From: Plazaster borealis
Lineage: Eukaryota > Echinodermata > Asteroidea > Forcipulatida > Labidiasteridae
Direction of reading: 5' to 3'
Assembly (NCBI GenBank): GCA_021014325.1
Contig: CM037461.1
Span: forward strand, 21,685,376-21,749,375
Length of the DNA stretch: 64,000 nucleotides
Numbering within the stretch: the first letter of the stretch is position 1; every line of letters begins with the position of its first letter. Shown here piece after piece: positions 9,793 through 20,061 of this stretch. The notes below the pieces were generated by a model. It saw only the letters and a program-made list of their open reading frames with translations. It made no database searches and was not told the origin of the DNA. A program made the position numbers and the translations under genes.

Positions 9793-10170
9793 GCCACATA
9801 AAATAAAAATAAAGTTGATCGTCCTTTTTGAGAGGGGAAGTGGGGGTGGGAGGACGTTTTTTTTCTTTTCTTTTTGACATGGCAAATAAAGAATAAAGAA
9901 ATCACCACAATCACTATAAAACAGAGGGTTTGTGTGATTTTGATAACTTTAATTGTTTTGTTAAACCCATTGAACTCCTAGATGACATTTTCTGTAAACA
10001 TTTTCAAATTAAACTAAAACGCAGTGTAGCCTACACGTATAAGTAAATATTTGAAGTATTGTTCTTGTTTTTGCCAACAAGAATTAAAACCTTTCTTCAA
10101 ACATCTATTTCCAACCTAGGGATTTTGAAGAAATATCAGCTGAAAAATCTGGGAGCAAAATTTGACTGAA
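9793..10170 (+). repeat. Dispersed repeat paired with 42478-42862
   Basis: About 380 bp match in the same orientation, sharing GTTGATCGTCC, TTGACATGGCAAA, TTGTGTGATTTTGAT, GACATTTTCTGTAAACATTT and ATATCAGCTGAAAAATCTGG. No family was identified and no coding frame is shared. Confidence 0.7.
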
Positions 10171-10604
10171 AAGATCATTTAAAAGACCTTTTTTATGAAA
10201 AAAAAATAAGAAAACAAAAACAATATGGGGTCGGGGGAGGCGGGTGTTTCGTACAGGGTCGGGCACGATCAACAATTATTTTTTTGTATGTGGCCTTAAA
10301 TTGCCCATCTCAGATTGTGCCTCGCTCTATTTGTATACATGTATGTGAACATGTACATGGTACATGAGAAGAATCTGTCCATTGTAATTGGCTCCTGGCG
10401 ATTCGAGACTCATATAATGTGATTGATTGTCAGTGGAGTGGTAGCAGGAAACGCTCTTAATGGTGTAACTTTTTTTTTTTTTTTACTCGGCCTGGGCATT
10501 AATTGCTCTGTAAAATTGTACTTGACGATGGACGAGATTTACATACTGTGTATTGTGCAGATCTTTAAAGGGAAGGTATACCTTGAACATACCTTGAACG
10601 TACC
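10171..10604. other. Unassigned intronic stretch
   Basis: A-rich and T-rich runs, a G-rich patch near 10225-10245 and ACATGTACATGG microsatellite patches. No exon or repeat family was recognised. Confidence 0.35.
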
Positions 10605-10867
10605 TCAGGGTTCTCCCCAGGTTTTTTGAAAACTGTGGGGCATTCTGGGCCAAACTTTTGGGATGTTTGGCCGAAGCGCGCTGAATTGAAACAAGGTCCT
10701 CGGAATGTTTTCTACTTGGTGTTTTTCTTGGTTTTCAAAGCCCTAACTGTGCAATTTGGAGCATTTTATATGGTTTTCTTTTCATGTTCTTTTCATTTGT
10801 TTTGCGTATCGGCACGCAATTCTTGCGTATCGGCCTGATACGCTAGCTTGTGCATGGGGAGAACCCT
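10605..10867 (+). mobile_element. CAGGGTTCTCCCC-terminal MITE (family H1)
   Basis: A complete copy: CAGGGTTCTCCCCAGG at the left, GGGGAGAACCCTG at the right. The interior has GAATTGAAACAAGGTCCTCG and GATACGCTAGCTTGTGCATG. About 263 bp, non-coding. Confidence 0.8.
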
Positions 10868-11235
10868 GTACATGTACCTTGAAGCGCCACATCTTCATCT
10901 TCATTGATGAGAGTGTGGCAGGGTCAGGGGGCTTTGTAGCCCATTATAAACCCATGTGTGACAGTTCGGTTTAGAAGCTTAGGAGTGTAGGGGCTTTGCA
11001 GTAGCTGGTTCCATGGGTTGACCACTCTCTAGTCTCTGGCTATAGAAATTTTTCCGGATGTCTAGGTTGGGTTTTGATTTGGCGAGAGTTTATGAATTTG
11101 ACCTCTTGTCCCCTGATACTCTGCTTTTTTAAACATTGTGTTTGGGTCGATCTTATCAATTTGTGTCATGATGCGGTATTTTTCTTTGAGATCTCCCCTC
11201 TTCCTTCTGTCTTTGAGTGTTGTGAGGTTTAGCCG
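10868..11235. other. Unassigned intronic stretch
   Basis: No dispersed repeat was recognised. Short frames here show no conserved motif. Confidence 0.35.
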
Positions 11236-11372
11236 GGTACTCACGGTTTGGTACTCACCATTTGGTAACTCACCGTTTGGTACTCACCGTTTGGTACTCA
11301 CCGTTTGGTACTCACCGTTTGGTACTCACCGTTTGGTACTCACTGTTTGGTCCTCACCGTTTGGTACTCACT
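11236..11372. repeat. 14-bp tandem repeat x about 10
   Basis: GGTACTCACCGTTT is repeated with few changes (CACGG, CACCA, CACTG, TCCTC variants). It lies directly before a family-T3 MITE remnant. Confidence 0.95.
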
Positions 11373-11720
11373 CTTAAAATTAATGGCAATAAAAACCTAC
11401 TTGGTTAGAAGTACATGTACAGCAGCTTTCGATATAAGCATTTTGAGAATCATTTCACTTCGAAGTAATGTGGTTATGGAAAAAGATATCAGTTTTTATC
11501 CCCCTAAATTTGAATCTGAGATCAGAAACGTTTCTTAGATTGTGTATTCCAATTACGAATTATTCTTCCTGCGTGGACATAACCGCTCCGGATTTTGGGC
11601 GATATCTCAAAAAAGCGATCACCTTTTGAAATGAAAAATTCACAGGTTAGTTTTATGGTATCTACAGTTATGATTGAAACAAACAGTGGGTTCCAATTAC
11701 CAAAGTAAACAATTCCTTTT
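11373..11720 (+). mobile_element. TTAA-type MITE (family T3), ends decayed
   Basis: AAATTAATGGCAATAAAAAC, AGTTTTTATCCCCCTAAATT and GTATTCCAATTACGAATTAT match 21485-21872. The right end runs into the TTAA of the next element. Confidence 0.7.
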
Positions 11721-11724
11721 TTAA

Positions 11725-12060
11725 AGGCCTTGTACACTATTGGTAAGATCGAAAAACACAAATGTTCACAGATTCACACACAACTTACATGATTAAAAGT
11801 AAGTAATGGTTGAAAGGGTTCCTTAAAATATTTCTGCCTAAAATGCTATCGTTTCTGAGAAATAAGTTAAACAATAGTTTTTATCACGCGCGATATTTTG
11901 AAAAAAACAGAAAACACATAAGGTCTCTTTTCACTATTTTCTCGTGATCTCGATTACCAATTGAGCTCAAACTTTCACAGGTTTGTTTGTTCATGCATAT
12001 GTTGAATCACACAAAATGTGGACACTGATTTTGAGCTGTTACCAAAAGTGTACAATACCT
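11725..12060 (-). mobile_element. TTAA-flanked MITE (family T2), 336 bp
   Basis: TTAA at 11721-11724 and 12061-12064. Ends AGGCCTTGTACACTATTGGT and ACCAAAAGTGTACAATACCT. Its right TTAA is also the left TTAA of the next element. Confidence 0.8.
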
Positions 12061-12064
12061 TTAA

Positions 12065-12418
12065 AGGGAGGTAACTACTCCAAAAATTAATTTACATAAA
12101 AACGTACTTGGTTTAAAGAACTCTGGAGCGCTGTTATAAAACATTGCTAGAAACGACCCCCTTTGATGTAATGTAGTTTTAGAGAAAGAGGTAAATTTTC
12201 ACCCACAAATTTGAATCTGAGAAAGGCTTTGTAGGCATGAAGCCTTTCTCAGGCATCTGAAAGCGCACAATTCTATGCAACAAGGGTGTTTATTCTTTCA
12301 TTATTTTTTTGCAACTTCGATGACCAATTGAGCCCAAATTTTCACAGGTTTGTTACTTAACGCATTGGAATACACAAGTACATGATAAGTTGACAATTAC
12401 CAAAAGTATGGTCTACCT
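12065..12418 (-). mobile_element. TTAA-flanked MITE related to family T1, 354 bp
   Basis: TTAA at 12061-12064 (shared) and 12419-12422. Ends AGGGAGGTAACTACTCC and CAAAAGTATGGTCTACCT. The centre carries a hairpin, CTGAGAAAGGCTT against AAGCCTTTCTCAG at about 12219-12252. Body blocks ACCCCCTTTGATG and TTGAGCCCAAATTTTCACAG follow family T1 in reverse. Confidence 0.75.
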
Positions 12419-12554
12419 TTAAATACATGCACAATGATGTACTTTGGCATGTATACAATAACATGTATGCAGTGCACAGTTCAGGTAATTGATCAGCAGA
12501 TGTACAATGTATGTAGTACATTTTATATGAAATCTGTATTATAATCTGTATTTT

Positions 12555-12720
12555 GGCTTCTGACTGGCACCCCTGAACAAAGATACTGACAAAATAGGGA
12601 GGTGCCAACATACATAGGGCAAGATAGCTCTGTTAAACCGGAGGCCGTTGGTTCTAATCACGCTCTGGTCAATTTTTCTTTGTTCAACCCCAAATTGTAT
12701 TATTATCTGCTGACACTTAA
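12555..12720 (+). mobile_element. tRNA-derived SINE, second type (S4)
   Basis: GAACAAAGATACTGACAAAA, ATAGGGCAAGATAGCTC and GGAGGCCGTTGGTTCTAATC (B-box-like) are followed by CAATTTTTCTTTGTTCAACC. The same order appears inverted at 16362-16535; 3' parts appear at 16590-16700 and 62645-62765. The A-box region is shortened in this copy. Confidence 0.6.
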
Positions 12721-13583
12721 GCTGGCCTCAGGTCAACCTTGCGTCAACAAAAAAGATCGGCAACTAACTTTTCAGGATCACACTGCGCCTGAGCTAAAAC
12801 CATCGGGAACTTTTCAGTCGGCGATTATTTATGACCTGAGCGTAACTGCGATGATTTTAAGACAATTGGAAACAGTCGCCGCTCGAAAAAAATAACAGTC
12901 GCAAGAGTAGAACAATTTCAACTTGTACGACGTGATCCCGACGGTCGGGAACCAATCGCAGTCGACCTGTGAGTATTTGGCACATCGTGCGTGCGCAAGA
13001 AAATCGTAGGTCGACCTGAGGCCGGCGAGAAATGTCTCTCTAAGATTTGGCTAAATCTGGGATTTGGAATTGGATAGACTTATTCACTCTCCTGTTACGT
13101 ACAGTACATCTACAGTTGTAGCAAGTGCCACAAACATATGTGAATGGTGTGCATTATTTTAGTGTGATACCCTGTTACACTACAGTACATTGTACACCCA
13201 TCTGCAGTGATAATTCAATACCTGGCATGCATTTAGTATATTTAGTGCCAGACTTAAGATTCCAGACTCTGTTTACCGGCTAAGTAAAAGCTTTGCCCAC
13301 TGTATTTCTGTGTCCTCTATCAGATGAATCCCTCATAAAAATGATGCTCATAATCAAAATACTGAATGCTGTTATTCAGAATAACCATTAAATCAGCATA
13401 AAAAATATTTTCATTGATGGCTGCATATTTTTACAACCTTCTATTTTACTGCATTAAAAATAACTTAGTGTGACCGGCCGGTAGCACATGACTGCACACA
13501 GTATTTCTCCCTACACCTCCGCACTGTCATGACTGTGGTCAGGTTGATGCATTAAATGTAGATCTATCTACATTTTTGTATGG
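12721..13583. other. Unassigned intronic stretch
   Basis: Includes a GTCGACCTG/AGGTCGACC-bearing, higher-GC patch at about 12900-13030 and AT-rich sequence after it. No exon or repeat family was recognised. Confidence 0.35.
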
Positions 13584-14029
13584 AGGCCTGGTTAGTCTTG
13601 TGAGGCCAAACAAAATTAATGTTGTGTTTACGGTAACCTGAATGGCCTGTTTTTTTAACGGCCAAATTGACGAACTCAAACTTTTTTTCATCTATACAGT
13701 ACATTACATGCAGGCCTGGTTCTCTGCTCTTGTGAGGCCAAATAAAATTAATGTTACCGTGTTTAAATGGTAACCTGAGCGGCCTGGATTTTTTTGGGAA
13801 AATTGCCAACCTCAAACTTGTTTTATTACACATTTTATGTACATGGAGGCCTGGTTCTCTGCTTTTGTGAGGCCAAATAAAATTAATGTTGTGTTTATGG
13901 TAACCCGAACGGCCTGTTTTTTTTCACAGCCAAATTGCCGAACTCAAACTTTTTTTTTTATCTACCATGTACATGTAGGCCTGGTTCTCTGTTCTTGTGA
14001 GGCCAAATCAAATTAATGTTAATGGGGAG
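13584..14029. repeat. Tandem repeat, about 130 bp x 3.4
   Basis: AGGCCTGGTT starts at 13584, 13712, 13847 and 13977, each followed by CTTGTGAGGCCAAA and AAATTAATGTT. Units differ mainly in T-run length and in the ACATTAC/TACATG spacer. Confidence 0.9.
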
Positions 14030-14440
14030 CTAAATGACTTTCCAACCTCAAACCAAGGTAGATTTATGTTCCAATGATATAGTGTACAGTGAAACAACAG
14101 GGTCAAATTACGGACACGTTTTACACGCCTCACACTTTTCACTATCCGCAATGATCAAAAGGGTGAGAAAATAGAATTAGCTGTTGCAAACTGCTTACCA
14201 ACCATAAGGACCTACAGAATGGTATACCTGTTTATGTGTGTTGTGTTGTCATTTTGCCTTCGAGAAAGACTCTGAAACGTCAAATGGAAGTGTCCTAGTT
14301 GCAAAATGAAAATGGCCTTGCCCTTTCAAAGATGAAATTTCAGGCCTGGAGAAAATGATTGTTTCTTTTCACCAAAACAATTACTTAGGGGACCACTCTT
14401 GATCAATAAACTCCATTCATAAATACCCCAGACAGTTTCG
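14030..14440. other. Unassigned stretch with a short H4 fragment
   Basis: GCAAAATGAAAATGGCCTTG at about 14300 is an H4 MITE fragment. TTCGAGAAAGACTCTGAAACG near 14260 resembles motifs at 52910 and is otherwise unexplained. Confidence 0.35.
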
Positions 14441-14448
14441 CTATTCCT

Positions 14449-14520
14449 ATTGGTGGAGAGCACGTCACGTGGGGGTGTATAAACGGCTGATAAAGACCAG
14501 CTGGAGCTGTTTATAACCGG
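14449..14520 (+). promoter_or_regulatory. Promoter-like element cluster (candidate)
   Basis: An inverted CCAAT box (ATTGG, 14449-14453), an E-box CACGTG (14466-14471) and TATAAA (14478-14483) lie in promoter-like order in a locally GC-richer patch. No transcript start or coding sequence follows, and the segment may belong to the adjacent mobile element. Confidence 0.25.
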
Positions 14521-14779
14521 CTGGGCTTCGCGTATTGGGCGCGCAAGCTCATTTACGTCAATTTACTTACGCGGAACGCAATATATGGCTATTAGTTCCA
14601 GCGCGTAATCTTTTTGTACACGCACGTACACACAACCCAAAGCGCACAAAACAGAATTTTACAAAAGTTTTTGAAAATGTACAAACTTCTAAAATTCGCT
14701 TAACAAACAGAATGTCACAGATTGTCTTTTTACCACCGATTTCCCTTATTCTTTCACTTTTTAACAAAAAGGCATTTAT

Positions 14780-14948
14780 GAATGGGAATAAATGAGTAGT
14801 GACTCGTTCTTAAACGGCCGTTTAAAACCTTGCAGGGTCGTGGCTGTGCAATAAAGGCCCTCGCCTGTCGGCTCGGGCCTTTATCGCACGGCCACGACCC
14901 CGTTTTAAACGGCCGTTTAAGAACTTGTCGCCACTCTTTTATTCCCTT
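14780..14948. mobile_element. Near-perfect foldback element (family F)
   Basis: Arms of about 75 bp pair around GCCTGTCGGC. GAATGGGAATAAATGAGTAG mirrors the decayed right end; GGGTCGTGGCTGTGCAATAA mirrors TTATCGCACGGCCACGACCC. Each arm holds the perfect 16-bp palindrome TTAAACGGCCGTTTAA. A related foldback lies at 41812-41953. Confidence 0.85.
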
Positions 14949-15716
14949 AGTTAAGAGGAGCTCAAAAATATGCAAAACCATTTGAAAAAAACTGCACTAA
15001 CGATCTTATCGTCTTAAGGCAACGATGTAGGTTTCAGACACTGTATTTATGCACACGTACGTATAATGCAATGTGCTGTCACAGGGTTGACAGATTATTG
15101 AATGAAGATAATGTACTGTAAATAGTCTGGAGGTTGATTCTCTGCCACCAGACCCAGTTCCCACATTGTTGCAATTATTTTAAGAGGTCCAAAATCCGAT
15201 CCAGCTGTATGTGTAAACTCCCCACGTGGCTGATAGTGTCTTTATCGTAAACCGGAAAAGGAAAAATTTCTGGTGTTGATAATAATTAATAAAATTCCGC
15301 CCCCAATTTAAGATGGTGTAATTGAAGGCCAGTTTATGTATAATAAAGGTTGCCCTACACATGTACATGTACATGTAGCTGTAACATTGTGACGCGCACA
15401 TGGTAGCGGTAAAAACAATTTAGATTGGAAAAATTGTTCTTTGAAAGAGTGTCAAAATTTCCTTTTGAAACGTGCTATCTTTATAAATTTGTGTAATGAA
15501 TATATATATGCGTAATTTTTTTTGTAAATATTGATAATAAAAAGGCATTTATGTACATATGTAGCACTCTTGCACAAAGGTAACAAAAGGTGTCACAGCG
15601 CTTTACAACAAACGATCAAAGTGAAAACTACACTTAACAAGTGTCAAGTGCTGATTGAAATAAGTAGGTTGAATGAAACAAGAAATGACGTGCATTCATT
15701 TGTACTGATTGTACAC
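14949..15716. other. Unassigned intronic stretch
   Basis: TACATGTACATGTACATG microsatellite at about 15360-15376. No exon or dispersed family was recognised. Confidence 0.35.
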
Positions 15717-16027
15717 AGGGTTCTCCCCAATGCACAAGCTAGTGTATTGGGTCGATACGCGCGATTTGCGTGCCGGGGTGCGCAAATTTCAGCCGATTCG
15801 CCCCCCCCCCCTAAAAAAAAACAAAAAAACAAAACAAAAACGTGTCTACTGTATTTTTTTCCACAAAAAATTTCAAGAGAAAACCATACATTTAGAATGC
15901 TCCAGATTGCACAGTAGGGCTTTAAAAACCAAGATAAACACCAAGTATAAAACATTCTGAAGACCTTGTTTCAATTCAGCGTGCTTCAGCCAAACATCCA
16001 AAAATTTGGGTCCAGAATGCCCCAACC
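15717..16027 (-). mobile_element. CAGGGTTCTCCCC-terminal MITE (family H1), reverse
   Basis: ACAGGGTTCTCCCCAATGCA starts the block, with GAATGCTCCAGATTGCACAG, CGAAGACC-like and TTTGGGTCCAGAATGCCCCA inside. The far terminus is lost where the next element begins. Confidence 0.75.
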
Positions 16028-16357
16028 AATAGACCTTGTGACCTTTGTTTACAATAAGTGTGACCTTGTACATTCTTGGGCCTTTCTGGCAGGCAAGATA
16101 CTACACTAGTCATATGGGAAAGTTGACATTTTGTGTCAAAATTTCCACATCAATCCAAGAGTTACAAAAGTAACAGCTGAACAAGTTTTGAGATGTGCCC
16201 CCTTTCATCATATCAAAAGTTAGACAGTGCAATCTCCTTAAAATTTATGTTTTTATGGTTTCTTCCCATTGAGCTGTGTACAAATCTTGCCTGCAGGAAG
16301 TCCAGGCTTGGTGGCTCTTTTGTAAACATGTGATGTCACAGGTCACATCGTCTATAG
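16028..16357 (+). mobile_element. TIR element with ATAGACC-type ends (family H3)
   Basis: ATAGACCTTGTGACCTTTGT at the left pairs with the right end CACAGGTCACATCGTCTATA. A full reverse copy is at 61492-61827 and a fragment at about 37600-37712. About 330 bp, non-coding. Confidence 0.75.
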
Positions 16358-16361
16358 TTGG

Positions 16362-16535
16362 GAGTTGAACAAAGAAAAATGTATTTGAACCTGCGGCCTC
16401 CGTATTAACGTGCTGGCGCTCTACCAACTGAGCTGTCTAGCCCTGCTGTTTGCGGTCTCCCTATTTCGTCAATATCTTTGTTCCGGGAGAGGGGGGGGGG
16501 GGGTGAGTGCCAGTCAAAAGTCATTCAACCTGTAA
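16362..16535 (-). mobile_element. tRNA-derived SINE, second type (S4), reverse
   Basis: On the minus strand GACAGCTCAGTTGGTAGAGC is a good A-box and GCAGGTTCAAATA a B-box, followed by TTTTTCTTTGTTCAAC. The tRNA-like fold is incomplete, so this is a SINE head, not a tRNA gene. Confidence 0.65.
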
Positions 16536-16589
16536 ACTGCCGTAAAGCCAGGGATCACACCCAAGTTTACTATACATCCTGGGAAGTGG

Positions 16590-16700
16590 CAGTAGAGGGA
16601 TCACATTGTCCCGCTCTAATCAATTTTTCTTTGTTCAACCCAAAATGATTAAAAATTTACCCGTAGTCAGTTTCCCTAAGTGGTTTATTACTCGAAGTTG
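16590..16700 (+). mobile_element. S4 SINE 3' fragment
   Basis: CCCGCTCTAATCAATTTTTC, TTTGTTCAACCCAAAATGAT and TTACCCGTAGTCAGTTTCCC match the S4 body at 62645-62765. Confidence 0.5.
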
Positions 16701-16821
16701 CACAGATACGTATTTGTAGTACACGTGTTAATGTAAGTACATGAAATGTTCAAAATGTACTTGCAGTGGTATCCTATGTACAGTACGTGTACACTGTTTA
16801 CTTCATGTCATGGCACATTAA

Positions 16822-17196
16822 AGGGTCTGTATACGTTTGGTAATGACTCTGAAAATTAATGGCAATACAAACTTACTTGGTAAGAAGTACAGCAGCTTTG
16901 GATAGTATGATGCATTTTGAGAAACTTTTCACTTCGAAGTACTGCGGTAATGGAAAAAGATATCACTTTTTATCCCCGGAAATTTGAATCTGAGAAGCGT
17001 TACTGCAGTAACGTTTCTCAGATTGTGTATTCCAATTGCAGGTTATTCTTCCTGCATGGACAGAACCGCTCCAGATTTTCAGGCAATATCTCAAAAACGC
17101 TACCACCTTTTGAAATGAAATTTGCACAGGTTAGTTTATGGTGTACAACTATGTAGGATTGAAACAAACAGTTGGTTCCAATTACCAGAGACAAAC
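16822..17196 (+). mobile_element. TTAA MITE (family T3), right end missing
   Basis: TTAA at 16818-16821 followed by AGGGTCTGTATACGTTTGGT. The centre is a 36-bp near-perfect palindrome around GTTACTGCAGTAAC. The right TIR is absent. Confidence 0.75.
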
Positions 17197-17799
17197 TCCG
17201 TCGGTTGCTGTTAACGTGTCCACAGTTCCCGACTTTCTTATATTGATGTCACACAACTCTCAGACCACTTGTCTTTGTAGATTTCGGTGGCTTTCTTAAA
17301 AAAATTACTGGGTTGGATTTACTCCTTATTACTAGATCTTACCGGAAATGGGTGAACGTTTGTCTTTACGAGCTTTAGTAACTTTTGTCTCTTCTCAATT
17401 TGCCCTTTAAAGAAAAAAAAGAAATTGTCGAGGATGATTTTTTTTCCCTTAGGAGCATTTTTTTTCTCCCCCTCTTTGTTTTGATTGAAATAAAAAGCCT
17501 GCACACAGCTGGTTGAGTACACATGGAACATTCCAATCGGCTGTTAATGAACTAACCAGTCCCTCCACTTGAATTGTCATCAAGATTATTTGGTTTGGAA
17601 ATCAGGGTTAATTCATTTGAGGACTGGGACAAGTCTTACCGTAATTATAGTGAGCACTTCTGTATTTGGCTATCTTGAATAAATTGTCCATGGTGAAGAC
17701 ACATGTTCGAAGTACATGTGCATTTTTAAGAATTTGTTTGAATGTTTTATTATCGGGGGTTTCGTCCATTCGCCGAAACCACCTTTGTTTTAAAGAAAA
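17197..17799. other. Unassigned intronic stretch
   Basis: T-rich runs and ordinary sequence; no exon, RNA gene or repeat family was recognised. Confidence 0.35.
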
Positions 17800-18105
17800 A
17801 GTAGTGAACCGGGGTGCGTAGAGGTGATAGGCAGGGAAAGAAATCATTGAGCCAAACTGATGCCCCCCCCCCCCAATCAGAAAAAGCTAGACTGTAGGGC
17901 TTGTTAGTTATAGGGAACCTGGGTCCGTAGAGGTGAAAGGCACTGAAAGAAATCACTGAGCAAAGCTGATGCCCAGCCCCCATCAGAAAATGCAAGACTG
18001 TAGGACTTAGGAAAGCTGGGTCCGTAGATGTGAAAGGCAGGGAAAGAAATTACTGAGTAAACCTGATCCCCCCCCCCAAATCAGAATCTGCTAGACTGTT
18101 GGTGT
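17800..18105. repeat. Tandem repeat, about 100-111 bp x 2.8
   Basis: GTCCGTAGAGGTGAAAGGC-like starts at about 17810, 17920 and 18017, each followed by GAAAGAAAT and a C-run before AATCAGAA. The C-run length varies. Confidence 0.85.
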
Positions 18106-18429
18106 TGGACTAGTTACTTAAATAGGGAACATGGAAGTGGCCCCAAAACTAAAATTGCTTGACTCTGGCCAGTGTTTCACTCCAGTTACATGTCGTGTAC
18201 GTAAATCGTTTCGAGCACTGGCACTAGAGAATTGAGTCCACATTCTAGTGTACAATGTACAATGTACATTGTTATTATTGTACTCATTATTGACTTTAGG
18301 AAGGGGACAGGACAATTTTCCAACCAGCCTTCCTTTCGGCAGTCGGCACACATTGATTAACTGATAGGAAAAGTCTTTTCTTGTATTGCAGCACTGTCTA
18401 ATTCATATACAATGCTGGACTCTGTTTTA

Positions 18430-19238
18430 GGTTGCTCTTTTTAATGAAGAACAGCAAACAGGAGATCTGGGCCTAATTTCATGGCTCTGCTTACCGCCAA
18501 ATTCCGCACTTGCGATCGCCATTCTTCGCTTACAGGGCAAGCGCAGAGTTTCTGCGCCAGGATGTTCTTTAAATGAAAAACAGAAAACAGGAGATCTGGG
18601 CCCAATTTCATGGCTCTGCTTACCGCCGAATTCTGCCCTTGCCATAACCATTCTTCGCTTACAGTGCAAGCGCCGAGTTTCTGCACCAGGATGCTCTTTT
18701 AATGAAAAACAGCAAACAGGAGATCTGGGCCCAATTTCATGGCTCTGCTCACCGCCGAATTCTGCGCTTGCGATCGCCATTCTTCGCTTACAGGGCAAGC
18801 GCCGAGTATCTGCGCCAGGACGCTCTTTTAATGAAAAACAGCAAACAGGAGATCTGGGCCCAATTTCATGGCTCTGCTCACCGCCGAATTCTGCGCTTGC
18901 GATCGCCATTCTTCGCTTACAGGGCAAGCGCCGAGTATCTGCGCCAGGACGCTCTTTTAATGAAAAACAGCAAACAGGAGATCTGGGCCCAATTTCATGG
19001 CTCTGCTCACCGCCGAATTCTGCGCTTGCGATCGCCATTCTTCGCTTACTGGGCAAGCGCCAAGTTTCTGCGCTAGCTGTGTAAGCGAAGAATGCCTGGT
19101 AACGTGAAGTTCACACGCGCACAATCAAAAATTTCCCTACTAAACACCTGTGAAATACACTTGATGTAAGTGCGGAATTCCCTGCTTCCGTAAGCGCTGA
19201 TTCTTTGCCCACTGTAATCAGAGCCATGAAACTGGGCC
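18430..19238. repeat. 129-bp x 5 array inside a GGGCCC-type element
   Basis: AATGAA-GAACAGC starts fall at 18443, 18572, 18701, 18830 and 18959, exactly 129 bp apart. Each unit contains GGGCCCAATTTCATGGCTCT, the terminus of MITE family P1. The inverted terminus AGAGCCATGAAACTGGGCC appears once at about 19220-19238, closing the element. As 129 is a multiple of three, a 209-codon frame stays open on the minus strand; it is a by-product. Confidence 0.9.
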
Positions 19239-19239
19239 T

Positions 19240-19850
19240 TGATAGTTCAATGTCCAGCAGTCATAACAGTGGTGATTTCCCTGTCTATCTTTTGCTGTTT
19301 TTCTTTTACATTGTCTTATTATTATAATTTCTTTACTGGTCCGTCTTCTTGTTCATTATCATTATTATGTTTTTATTGCTTTGCTTACCCCCCCCCACCA
19401 CCCACGTTAACCATTTTGTGCTTGTTTAACTACTGTATAATGTCTGTTCGTTTGTTTGTGTTTGTTTATCTTGTCTTGTCAGTAGGCTTTCCACATCAAA
19501 TTGTGCTTTGGGGATTTGTCTCCTTTTTGCTCTCTCCCGAGAATTTTTTTTCTTTCTTTCTATTATCTTTGTTTCCTCACCAACCTTCCTTCACATAATT
19601 TTCTCCTCTCCTGATTGTATTTTATTCTGTAATAACTGTACACCGTACATTTACTTATAAATTATTGGTTTCGCGCTATTGAAATACATGTTATTCGAAT
19701 GAATGAATGAGTTCTGTTTGCAATGAAGTCTGCGAAACTGATACTGAATGCGAACACAAAGGAAGGAATTACACGTTTGTAGACCTTGTCTTTGGTTTTA
19801 TCAATCCAGTGATACTGTGTGTCGTTGTTTCAGAATGCACGTCTACATGG
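19240..19850. other. Pyrimidine-rich unassigned stretch
   Basis: Strong T/C bias at about 19260-19610 keeps a plus-strand frame open with Phe/Leu/Ser-rich composition; no domain is visible. AATGAATGAATG lies near 19698. Confidence 0.4.
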
Positions 19851-19852
19851 TA

Positions 19853-20039
19853 GGCCCAATAGAGCTGCTTAAGCACAAAAAGTAGCTAAGCACAACAAAA
19901 TTATGCGTACCAGAATTAGGTTACCAGCCAAACTACCATGTCACATGTACAATTTGTGACTGGTATCCCGCTCATTTCTGCTTAGCAGAAATTTTTTAAG
20001 CAATATTTTCTGCTTAAGCAGCTCTATGAAATTGGGCCC
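19853..20039. mobile_element. GGGCCC-terminal MITE (family P1)
   Basis: GGCCCAATAGAGCTGCTTAA at the left and AGCTCTATGAAATTGGGCCC at the right. The uninterrupted GCTGCTTAAGCACAAAAAGT gives the empty-site comparison for the insertion at 53722. Confidence 0.8.
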
Positions 20040-20061
20040 TAGTCTAAAGGTGTGTACGACA

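Noticed and set aside
8982..12060. A virus-like or LTR retroelement insertion
   Set aside because: No LTR pair, primer-binding site, protease or polymerase motif; the repeats are short MITEs.
15531..15917. A 128-codon plus-strand frame
   Set aside because: Its second half crosses an H1 MITE in reverse and a Lys-rich A-run; no domain, no splice support.
16362..16445. A minus-strand tRNA gene
   Set aside because: Good A-box, but acceptor pairing fails and the SINE body continues; related copies recur in the window.
18427..19056. A 209-codon minus-strand open frame with repeating AIASAEFGGEQSHEIGPRSP-like blocks
   Set aside because: It follows the 129-bp (43-codon) tandem array exactly; the plus strand is open for the same reason. 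No start context or domain.
19239..19598. A membrane-protein-like Phe/Leu/Ser-rich frame
   Set aside because: The hydrophobicity is explained by the T/C-rich strand bias; no start context, splice sites or homology signal.
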